From positions 57,272 to 121,271 of the forward strand of contig NZ_PEDM01000003.1 in the NCBI RefSeq assembly GCF_002742685.1: DNA of 64,000 nt, given 5' to 3'. Source of the stretch: Anoxybacillus flavithermus (GTDB taxonomy: Bacteria > Bacillota > Bacilli > Bacillales > Anoxybacillaceae). A model generated the notes under the pieces. It saw nothing but the letters and a program-made list of their open reading frames with translations. It was not told the DNA's origin and did no database searches. The position numbers and the translations under genes were made by a program. Position 1 is the first letter of the stretch. Each line of letters opens with the position of its first letter. Positions 16,559 to 26,000 of this stretch are shown piece after piece.

Positions 16559-17062
16559 TCACGCATTACACCCGATGCGGCTCAACACCTCATTCGGGTG
16601 TTGTAGAACGTACTGTTCAAAGCGAGTAATGGATTGGGCAATGTCGTTCTGATCCTTGTGAAAAACGTTGGCAATCACTTCATCTTTCAACCACTTCCAC
16701 AGCCGTTCAATCGGATTTAACTGTGGAGAATACGATGGCAAAAAGATGAAATGAAAAGCAGCACCTTCCTCGCCATCAAGAAAGGCTTGTACCATCTTGG
16801 CATGATGAATACGCGCATTGTCTAACACAAGCACGAGGAATCGATCGGCATATTTCTCTTTCAATCGGCGCAAAAAGTCGAGGAAGGTTTCGGCATTGGC
16901 GGATGATGCACGATGAAACACCACATCGCCTTGTTGAACATCGACGGCGCCAAAAATAGAAACGTGGGCATGGTGACCGTAGCTTGGCACTTGTTTTTGA
17001 TTTCCTACTTCTGCCCATGTCGTACGTAGCGCTTGATAAGCACGAACATGTGTCTCATCCAC
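16559..17062 (-). pseudogene. IS630 transposase, C-terminal catalytic part
   Basis: 167 residues with the DDE domain: YVDETHVR (first Asp, just at the frame start), LVLVLDNARIHHAK (second Asp) and LPSYSPQLNPIERLWKWLK (final Glu). This is the C-terminal half of the transposase; the frame is separated from the N-terminal half by a one-base shift in the A run at 17093-17101. All three acidic residues are present, so the domain itself looks intact. Ends VLSRIGCNA. Confidence 0.85.
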
Positions 17063-17175
17063 ATAAAACAGCGTGACATTCTCGGTAATTAGTTTTTTTT
17101 TATAAATTCAAGCTCCCTTTGAAAAGCAGCTTGACGTTTGGCATCCCCTTTGACCAGCTTGTAAATTGGGCGTGT

Positions 17176-17643
17176 TCATGACAAACGCAAACGATGCAAC
17201 AACTTACGAATGCCTTCACGTGACATCGAAACGCCATAGGTATGTTGGATGTAAGATTGTAAAATACGCGTGTTCCATGATGAAGCAATGCCCCAGCCAG
17301 CATCCACAGGTGTAGTAGTTAACACGAGTTGTCTGATTTCTTGTTGTTGTTCTTCCGTAAGAAATGGCACACGACCAGGCGGCAACCGACGATCGAGTAG
17401 ATGATCGAGCCCACCTTCATTAAAACGTGCAACGTAGAGGGCAACGGATTGACGGCACAGATTGACCATTTTGGCTACATCTTTGCCAAGATGACCTTCC
17501 ATGACAAGACGAACAGCGGTCACCCGAACGCGAAGCGAAGCATCTTTGATTTTCCGTTCTTGTTTCCGAAGTGTTCGAGGCGTCCAGCCGTGATCATTTG
17601 TAATTTTCAGACGTTTCATGTCCTTTCCACTCCTTTTACACAT
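17176..17643 (-). pseudogene. IS630 transposase, N-terminal helix-turn-helix part
   Basis: 155 residues. It has two helix-turn-helix segments: RVRVTAVRLVMEGHLGKDVA-MVNLCRQSVALYVARF, and a C-terminal one around SMSREGIRKLLHRLRLS. It ends at TGA where the continuing sequence (TRPIYKLVKGDAKRQAAF) shows that Trp was expected. The likely start is the ATG at 17616 (MKRLKITNDHGW) with GGAGTGGAA before it. Together with 16559-17062 it makes one disrupted transposase gene. Confidence 0.8.
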
Positions 17644-17649
17644 GAGTAT

Positions 17650-17773
17650 TTAGGAGCAGTATAGCCATGAAAAAAGGGGTTCATACAGAAGTCATGGTCT
17701 TAAGGTGCATGTATATAGGAGCAGTATAAACATGGTTCATACAGAAGTTACTGCTTTAAAGTGCATGTATATA
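17650..17773. repeat. Tandem duplication of the IS630 right end
   Basis: Two copies of about 60 bases: TAGGAGCAGTATAGCCATG ... TTCATACAGAAGT ... GTGCATGTATAT (17650-17716) and AGGAGCAGTATAAACATGG ... TTCATACAGAAGT ... GTGCATGTATAT (17717-17773). The outer copy matches the left end better. It suggests one insertion beside an older end, or a replication slip at the element end. Confidence 0.7.
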
Positions 17774-17821
17774 ATATGTAATTTTATGTTATTTAATTTA
17801 CTCATCTATTGTAAATGTGCT

Positions 17822-17854
17822 TCTCCCACCTACATTCTGTTAAGGGGTGGGAGA
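17822..17854. repeat. Hairpin TCTCCCACC / GGTGGGAGA
   Basis: Perfect 9-base arms with a 15-base loop, no U-tract. Similar GGTGGGAGA hairpins occur at the ends of IS200/IS605-type elements in Bacillaceae, so it may be an element remnant; this is from memory and unproven. Confidence 0.4.
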
Positions 17855-17870
17855 CTTCTCAGTGGATATG

Positions 17871-18200
17871 TTAAATAAAAATGTTGATCATCTTAACCCC
17901 TGTTATTAGAAACCAACAACCTTCCATTGTATCTGAAGCCAATGCTTCATCAACGGGATTTCCAAAATAAAGCCACTTATCAGCAATGCTTCTCAACCCT
18001 TCTTCTATATCTTCTATCGAAAAACTTGTGTAGGTGCTTAGTTTCACTTCTACCACAAATAAACTGGGATCTTTCCAATATGGTTCGTTTTTTAAAATGG
18101 TGTAATTTGTAAAATTACCCTTAAATACACTTATTACATTTTCTATAATTGAAAAAGATTCATTTTTATCTTGAGTGTATAAATATGATCGAATAAGCAA
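17871..18200 (-). CDS. Candidate immunity protein of the orphan Rhs toxin tail
   Basis: 109 residues, cytoplasmic and acidic in the middle (YTSFSIEDIEEGLRSIADKW). The start is a TTG at 18200, preceded by AAGGAGGGGG, an almost perfect ribosome site. No family recognised. It is the first complete gene after the orphan Rhs toxin tail, but is separated from it by 350 bases, farther than normal for a toxin-immunity pair, so pairing is a guess. It has its own strong translation signal, so it may be made even when the tail is silent. Confidence 0.6.
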   Translation of the reverse strand: MLIRSYLYTQDKNESFSIIENVISVFKGNFTNYTILKNEPYWKDPSLFVVEVKLSTYTSFSIEDIEEGLRSIADKWLYFGNPVDEALASDTMEGCWFLITGVKMINIFI

Positions 18201-18550
18201 ATTTCCCCCTCCTTACAGTAAGTTCAAGAAAGTCTTTTCATACGATCCCCTATTTTATCCAATTACTCTTTAGACATCGTATACTACAAGATGATTCACG
18301 AGAGGAGCAAGTGCCTCCCATGAATCACAAACATCGGCGCTTTAGGTGTTTGAATGTCCTTGAAAACGATTCTAGAATCATCGAGGACACTCTAATCTCC
18401 TCCATAACATTGACTGCCTGTAAATTCTATACCCTTGGCATCTATTAAACATCTCCCCTACATAATCTTTTCATTGATCCCCTATACTGGAGGGCATAGC
18501 TTCCAAGCAGTTCTTAGTCTAACATGATTTCTCATACGCTAGGAAGATTT
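18201..18550 (-). other. Non-coding stretch between orphan tail and its immunity gene
   Basis: No frame with start and ribosome site found. It contains a 20-base direct repeat, TCTTTTCATACGATCCCC at 18233 and TCTTTTCATTGATCCCC at 18466, both followed by TAT; and two imperfect hairpins, TGATTCA...TGAATCA near 18293-18328 and TGTCCT...AGGACA near 18355-18391. It looks like decayed or inserted DNA. Confidence 0.5.
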
Positions 18551-19465
18551 TTAATGAGTTATCCTTCCTTTAAGGGAAACATTAAGATGTGAACCATCCC
18601 TTGATAAATGTCCCAGCATTTGTTTCCCTCTTTTTGATAATTGTACATCCCACTCAAATGGTTCTCCTTTAGTTCTAGAAGGTCCTTTGGTCCAAATGTT
18701 TCCGAATCTATCTATGTGTCCCCCACCTTTCCTCGGAAGTGGTTGAGATGGTGTCCAATTCTTCGGCGGAACGTATCTTATTTTACCTTTAGTTGGTAAC
18801 ATTGCCCCTTTAAGTACAGATTTCTTACTTACCGAAGCAAAAAACTGTAAATTCAATTTTCCTAAAAACCTTTGAGCCCGTCTAGCTTTATACACTCTAT
18901 AGGCAATTTTGGCACCTTTAAACGCCGCACCGCCAACCAGTCCCACGCCAATAGCAATCGCCGCCGCTTTCCAACCGCCTTTTTTAAAGGCTTTATACCC
19001 ATCATACGCCGCAAATCCTGCATTAACTACAAACCAGAAGAAATGCCCATCCGGATCGACCAGCATCACTGGGTTGTTGTTCGCATACGTATAGCCGTTC
19101 TGCGTAAGAATGTCATCCGCATCGCCTGGGTCTGGGTCGAGCGATAAAAACACTCCGTGCGTTGGGTGGTAATAACGGGTCATGAGGTAGTACAATCCGG
19201 TCTCTTCATCATATTGGTATCCGGCGTAGCGATACGGGTTTTCGTCTGCCATCTCACCGGATTTTGAAAGAAGCTGGCCCCATGTGTCGTACTCGTAACG
19301 AGCGACCACGTTTCCTTGCCCATCGGTTAACGCGATGACATCGCCATGCGCGTTGTAGTGGTAGAAGTACGTCGCCCCGCCTTTTTTCATCGCCAACAGC
19401 TGACCGTTTTCTCCGTATACATGTGGCTCTAAGCTCGAATAGAGTTTCGCTGGCTTCCACTTCAA
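18551..19465 (-). CDS. Orphan Rhs core fragment with a distinct C-terminal toxin domain
   Basis: 304 residues. Residues about 16-155 are nearly identical to the core of the large Rhs protein (GENGQLLAMKKGGATYF, YRYAGYQYDEETGLYYL, DPDGHFFWFVVNAG), and then the sequence departs. The tail, about 215-304, reads GGGHIDRFGNIWTKGPSRTK ... FEWDVQLSKRGKQMLGHLS ... SHLNVSLKG, resembling the polymorphic toxin type 17 (Ntox17) family from memory. The frame opens at a TTG with a weak AAGG; there is no signal peptide or promoter, and a terminator lies upstream. It is a typical displaced toxin cassette that could be swapped onto the main gene. Confidence 0.78.
   Translation of the reverse strand: MKWKPAKLYSSLEPHVYGENGQLLAMKKGGATYFYHYNAHGDVIALTDGQGNVVARYEYDTWGQLLSKSGEMADENPYRYAGYQYDEETGLYYLMTRYYHPTHGVFLSLDPDPGDADDILTQNGYTYANNNPVMLVDPDGHFFWFVVNAGFAAYDGYKAFKKGGWKAAAIAIGVGLVGGAAFKGAKIAYRVYKARRAQRFLGKLNLQFFASVSKKSVLKGAMLPTKGKIRYVPPKNWTPSQPLPRKGGGHIDRFGNIWTKGPSRTKGEPFEWDVQLSKRGKQMLGHLSRDGSHLNVSLKGRITH
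18994..19421 (-). repeat. Rhs core repeat, orphan copy
   Basis: About 428 bases aligned without gaps to 20460-20886, with few differences (for example GATGGGC versus GACGCGC in one codon pair). It ends where the two toxin tails diverge. Confidence 0.8.
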
Positions 19466-19610
19466 CTTATCGGCCTTATGACCCTTGTTATACCAGTAAT
19501 CTAATTAAAAAGACGGCAACGCTATAAAATAAACCTCTCGCTAGACTTGTTCTTCAAGGACCTAAAACAGAACTTATATTTATTTGAATACCTACAAAAT
19601 GCTAGTGAAC

Positions 19611-19653
19611 TTAAACAAAAAAGAACCTCAAAGGAGACATTTCACCTTTGAGG
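19611..19653 (-). terminator. Intrinsic terminator after the HNH immunity gene
   Basis: CCTCAAAGG at 19626-19634 and CCTTTGAGG at 19645-19653; on the minus strand the hairpin is followed by TTCTTTTTTGTTT. It closes the Rhs-immunity operon and isolates the orphan cassette. Confidence 0.85.
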
Positions 19654-19664
19654 AATAATCATTA

Positions 19665-20027
19665 TCAACAATAATTCCCATATTTATCAATGCCTATTGG
19701 GTAGTAAGCCATGTCAGTTACAATCTTATAAAGACTTTCATGTCTTCCTGATAACCAATCTACCGTAAAATCCTCTGGATTTACATAGCCGATATTTGCC
19801 TCATTTAATTTATTACATTCAAGCCAATACTTTCTAAATACAGCAATAACTCTTCCTGAATGACATATTGGGTCAAATCTTTCTTTGATGAAATTTTCCA
19901 ATTCCTCTTCAGTATCAAATTTATTACGATTTATCTCTCTAATTCTTTTTAATCTTTCATCTTCTTCCTTTACTGCTTCTGTTAGCTCACGTACATACTC
20001 GTTAAACAATGTTTCGTATTCTTTCAT
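19665..20027 (-). CDS. Candidate immunity protein for the HNH Rhs toxin
   Basis: 120 residues, strongly charged helical first half (ELTEAVKEEDERLKRIREI), then DPICHSGRVIAVFRKYWLEC and a compact C-terminus (TVDWLSGRHESLYKIVTDMA). GGAGGG precedes the ATG, and the gene starts 19 bases after the stop of the HNH-bearing Rhs gene, so it is very likely the cognate inhibitor. No named family recognised. Confidence 0.7.
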   Translation of the reverse strand: MKEYETLFNEYVRELTEAVKEEDERLKRIREINRNKFDTEEELENFIKERFDPICHSGRVIAVFRKYWLECNKLNEANIGYVNPEDFTVDWLSGRHESLYKIVTDMAYYPIGIDKYGNYC

Positions 20028-20046
20028 ACTCTATAGTCCCTCCATG

Positions 20047-23000
20047 TTACGGCCATTCAGTCGGATAAGTTTTGGCGCCTTTTGACCTATTACAAGTTCT
20101 ACAAGCAGTTTTTAAGTTTCTTGGATCATTTGCCCATCTTTTCCTTGCTTTAGTGGACATTCGGTACCCTTCTTGATAGTAATGTCGTTTTAGAGAAGGA
20201 TTGTGATCAACCTCAAGAGGTCCTCTTCTATCCCCACAGTACTGACAAGTATAATTATCTCTTTTAAGAACTGCCTTTCTAACTTTTGGAGTAGGGGTAC
20301 GACCATAATGTTTTATCCTATTGTAACGTTCGATAGCACGCTTGCCTTTTATAATATACTTAGCTGTACTTCTAACAAGTTTAAGCTTTCTCCCACCAAC
20401 CGCACCAAGAGCCGTTTTTTTGGCGACATACATCCATCCTCTTCCGGTTTTATACGCCTTATACCCATCATACGCCGCAAATCCAGCGTTAACTACAAAC
20501 CAGAAGAAATGCCCGTCCGGATCGACCATCATCACCGGGTTGTTGTTCGCATACGTATAGCCATTTTGTGTTAAGATGTCATCCGCATCGCCTGGGTCTG
20601 GATCCATGGACAAGAACACGCCATGGGTCGGGTGGTAATAACGGGCGATCAAGTAGTAGAGCCCGGTCTTTTCATCATATTGATATCCCGCATAGCGATA
20701 TGGGTTTTCGTCCGCCATTTCACCCGATTGGGAGAGAAGCTGGCCCCATGTGTCGTACTCGTAACGAGCGACCACGTTTCCTTGCGCGTCGGTCAACGCG
20801 ATGACATCGCCATGCGCGTTGTAGTGGTAGAAGTACGTGGCACCACCTTTTTTCATCGCCAACAGCTGGCCGTTTTCTCCGTATATATATGATTGTATCA
20901 CAGTTCCGCTCGCATTGGTTTCATATAAGACGTTCAGGCTGTCGCCTTGGTAATAGTAGTTCGTCACGACGCCATTGACGTTCTTTTGGATGCGGCGGCC
21001 GTCTTCATCGTATTGGTACGTCACAAACGGCGTGCTTTCTCCTTTTCGGGTGATAGAGACGAGCTGGTCGGCGGCGTTCCATTCATATTGGTACTCGCCG
21101 TCTTCAGTCCTGTTGCCGTTCGCATCGTACGTGATCGTTTCATCGCCGAAACGGGTCAATTGATTCGCTGCATTATAATCGGCCGTGATCGTCGTGGATA
21201 GTCCGTCTTTCGTTCTCACGATTTGCTTGCGATTGCCGAATCCATCGTACGTATACGCGATCGTCGTTCCATCCGGCCATTGCTCTTCCACTAGTTGATC
21301 GAGCGCATCGTAACGGTAAACAATCGCTTCTCCTGTTGGGGACTCGATTTTCGTCCGATTGCCGTTTTCGTCATAACGGTACGTTTCCGCTAACAACTCG
21401 GTTCCGTCCGCTGTTCCCACTGACAGACTTTTCACCAAGCCACGGTCATCATACGTGAAGGTTGCGCCCGCTCCGTTTCCAGTCGTAAACGTGCGAACGT
21501 GTCCTCTCTCGTCATAATCAAAGCGATACGTATACGTTCCGTCTTGGACGATGGTATTTTGGTCCAAGGCATTGTATTGATAGGTGACGGTTTGGCTAAA
21601 CGATCCATGCGAGAACAGGAACTGTTGCAATTTATCCGAGGTGATCGGATACGTCCATTTTTGCAATCCCCCGCGGTCGGACTGTTCGATGACCCGATTC
21701 GCCGAGTCAAATTTTCTTGTCTTCGTCGTGCCATCCTTTACATATTGCACAGACAGTTCGTTTCCGTTTTTGTCGTAACTGAATTCGTAATACGGAACTC
21801 CATTGTAAGAAATCGTGTCGACCCGTTCCGTCCCGTCATACGTCCATTGAATTGTATTTCCTTTCGGTAAGACGGTTTTAATTTTATTGCCGTTCGCATC
21901 ATATTCATTTGTTGTTACGTCATTAAGCGGACCGACCGTTTTCAGAAGTTTTCCCGTCTTATCATAAGAATAGGTAAATCTTTGTGACGGACCGCTGCTC
22001 GTTTGAATGACTTTAGAAGTCATGTTACCGTTCAAGTCATAGTCATAGTTGACAGAAGTTCCGTTCGCCAATAGAAGTTGTTTTAAACGATTGTATGGGT
22101 CATACTTGTACTGTTTTTGATTTCCCTTCTCATCGTATTCGCTCAACAGATTTCCTACGGCATCATAGTTCTTTTTCGTGACATACCCAGCTTCATCTGT
22201 TTCTTCCTCAACATAGTTGCCATTTGCGTCATACTTGTTTTTCGTTACGACGTTGCCTTCCATCAAGCGAATGGCGTCAAACCAGACCGTTCCTGTGTAG
22301 TTTCCGCGGAACATAGCGGATACGTCAATTTTGTCCATTGGCTTAGACGGATTGATCGAAATGGCCGCACGGTTCCAATCTTGCGTACCGATCGGAAAAT
22401 CAGCCGTATACGTTTGAGTCGTTCCATCTACAAAATACACTTTCGCGGTAATGGAATAATCGCTTGCACTCACGGTACCGTTGGCTTTGACATCCTGCGC
22501 TTTGGAAAGACCTGTGAGTGTCAGACGAAGCGGCGTATCACTTGAAGTTTGCCCTACGATCACCGTCTGCTTATATTCACTAGCTGATTGTGTGGTGCTG
22601 GTTCTCGATATTTTGAGAGAGTAAGCCCCGTCGAACGACTCCGTATGATCGACGCTTCCGCCCGTTCCGCTCCAATTCGTTACGCTTCCTTCGAAGCTGC
22701 TGTTGAGCACAGGATTATAGCTGGAAGAAACTTGGGCTTCCTCTAATTGAACATTATCAAACCATGCTTCCCCTGATGCGGTTGATGACTGATGATCGAC
22801 TTCTAAATAGATGCGCACTTTCACCGCATTCGCAGGCGTCTTAAAGGTCAGTTGTCGATCCGTCCAAGGTCTTGTGCCCGTCAATTGGCTATAGCGATTG
22901 TCTACCCAAGCAATTCGGCGATTTTGGCTATCTAAAAATTCAACATTAAAGAACGCACGGGCTTTCGTTAAATGGGTTTTGATTTTTCCACTGAATGTAT

Positions 23001-26000
23001 ATGTCACATTCGGTTTGACCGCAATTTCTTGCGTAGCGGCTACATAACCGGTTTCTGTGCTAGGAGACGTCGAATTCACGGTGATTTTTAACGTCTTTCG
23101 TCCAGTCAACCCATGATAAACATTCGTATCTTCCTGTAACTGCCCGGAATCATACGAACGAAGCAGAGTCCAAGCGGTCGTTCCCTGTTCAAAGCCGTGA
23201 TTCGCGATCAAATTGGTCGCACTGCCCAATGCGTCACTTTCTTCAATCACATTTCCATAGGAATCGTACTTCGCTACAGAAGACGTTTTTCCCGATTGAT
23301 CGGTTTCGGATACTGGATTTAAGCCATCATACGCAACCGTTGTCTTGTCGCCTTCTGTATCTGTCATGGAGATGACATCGTTATTTGGATTATACTGGTA
23401 GGTTTCGGTCCCATAGCTATCCTTCGCTGTTAACACATTTCCATTCGCATCGTACGTATATGATTCCGTCGGTGTAGTGGCCCCAACATCATTCGGATCG
23501 TAGGATTCCTTTAAATTGTTGCCTTCATACACATATTTCGTTGTAATATTTAAGCCGCCTACGTCATCCACAACCTCAATCGGGTTACCAGCCTCGTTGA
23601 AAGTATATTGAGTTTGGCGGCCATTCGGCTTTTGTATGAGCAATCGCCGTTCCGTTGGATCATAGGTCAATGTGTATACATGGTCTTCGGAATCACGTAC
23701 TTGACTGAGCCTGTCACCATCGTACACGAACTGATTGACAACTGGCTGATCCTCCGTATGTGTCGGCTCGAATACTTTGACTAGACGATCAATCTCATTG
23801 TATTCATATCTTGTCACTTCTCCGCCCGTCTGAGTCACCGTCGTTAACAAATCATTCGTGTAGCCATATGTCACCGTCCGATTCATCGGGCCTATGATTT
23901 TTTCGATCTTTCCGTCTGGACGATACTGAATGTCTAATTTTCTTCCCGATGCGTCCGTAATCGACGTAAGCTTTCCATTCGAATAACCGTACGTCGTTGC
24001 GTTCCCATGACCGTCGACAATTTTGGTTAACTTGCCATCGCTTTTATTAAAATACATTTTCGTTTGATCTTTAGATTTCACGATCCACTCAGTGGTCGTT
24101 TCACTTAATTCCAAGTAAACACCTGTTGGCGCTTGGTATGTTCCGTCGGCTCGTTTCATAAATATGTGAAGCGTCCCGTCTTCATCCGTCAATCGCGCTT
24201 CATTTCCTTGCGCGACGATGTTCATTTCCGCATCGCTGTGCCAGCCTTTTCCGAATAAACCGGTCCATGGAGACAAGCTATTGTAGGTTCTGGATAGAGC
24301 AAGTCCTGGCCCCCTACCTGAAATCGAAACATCTTGTTCCTCGACGATGAGATTGCCTGTAGCGGCATTGACTTTCCCATACGGCACATCAATGATCGAC
24401 CAGTAATCTTCCTCCCCTAAATATTCAACCGCCTCAGGAATTTTGACCGTGAATGCATTGCTCGAAAAGATGGTCTCACCGTCCGCATCATAGGCACTGA
24501 GACGGAACCAATAGCTCGTGCTCGTGGCGTATTTTGTTCCCATTTTCGCATACATTGGCGAAGGATCTCTCGGTAGTTCTAATCCTTTTCCATCATGATG
24601 CAGCGTTAAAGTACTAGAATTCCCTTGTTCGATTTCTTCGGGGGTCGGCCAAATTCCTTTATTTTGTGTCGTCCAATGATCTGCATCTCCTACATCAAAG
24701 GCTTCATAGTAAAGCCCATTAAAAATCCAAACCTTGTACCCCGTAGCACCCTCGATTTTATCCCAATCTAGCATGACATAACCAGAGTGACTGCCTAACT
24801 GGTTACTGTAGGAAAATCCTGAAGGCGCTGGTGGTATCAGCAACTCCGAAATTTTCGGCATATACGCATCCGAAAAGACGGTTTCTCCTTGAGAGTTATA
24901 GGCGCTTACTCGAATCCAGTAGTTGGTATCCGTTGCATATTTCGTTCCCGCATTAGCATAGACTGGGGACGGGTCAACAGCTAATTCTGTGCCGAGACCG
25001 TCGTTTAAATGCAACTTATATCTACCTGCTTGAATTTCCGTAGAGGTTGGCCAATACTTTTTGTTTTTCGTTGTCCAAGAAGTGACGTTCCCGACATCTA
25101 ACGATTCATAGTAGGAACCGTTAAAAATCCAAATTTTATAACCCGTCGCTCCACTCACAGGATTCCATTTGAAATCGATATATCCTGTGCCATTTCCGTT
25201 TGTATAACTTACCCCCGTCGGAGCAGATGGTTTTGCCAAATTCGGAATGGTCGGCATATACGCGCCTGACATGGCGCTTTCGCCTTGAGGAAAAATCGCA
25301 CTGACTCGGAACCAGTAGTTCTTGCTATTCGGATAACTTCCACCTGAATTTCGATAGACCGGGGAAGGATCGACAGGAAGCTCCGTCCCTAACTGATCTT
25401 GGTGCAGGTCGTATCTTCCAGCGCTAATTTCAGAAGGGGTCGGCCAAATTTTTTTTCCTTTTGTACTCCAAGAAGTAACATTGCCTACATCAAACGCTTC
25501 ATACGATTTCCCGTTATAAATCCAAACTTTATAACCCACAGCGCCAGGAACCGGATCCCATGATAAATTGATATATCCTGTGCCATCCCCATTACTGAAG
25601 GCCGTTCCTGTTGGCGTATTGGGAACTGGTATCGTATACGTAACAGACAAATATGGTTTATAACTGCTGTTCGTAGTGGAAACAACTTTTTTCCAATACG
25701 TTTTTCCATTTCCATTCGTATGGAGTTTCAATCCATAGTTTGGTTTGGTCCCTGATGCCCACGCTTTGACAGTACTCGTCACATCGAATTGTGCCCATTG
25801 GTCTCTTGCCACATCGACTTTGCCAATGTTCGTGGAGGAAGGTTTATTATTCCATGTTAAAGTGCTCGCAGACCATGAGCCGTTGACCGCATCCAACCAT
25901 AAGCCGGTTGCGGTTGTTGCATAATAGGAGTGTGTAACGTACACGTTAAAAGTAGCGTTCGTTACGTTCATGTTTTCAACGTCGGATATGTCAGGGTTCA

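Larger units (their letters stand above)
16525..17773 (-). mobile_element. IS630-family insertion sequence with degenerate transposase
   Basis: Left end TATATACATCCAATTTAAA at 16525 and right end (minus strand) TATATACATGCACTTTAAA from 17773 form imperfect terminal inverted repeats of about 32 bases (roughly 25 matches), both ending in TA-rich target sequence as expected of IS630. The transposase is in two frames: nonsense TGA in place of Trp near 17177 and loss of one A in the run at 17093-17101. A second right end is duplicated inside (ending 17716). Probably inactive. Confidence 0.8.
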
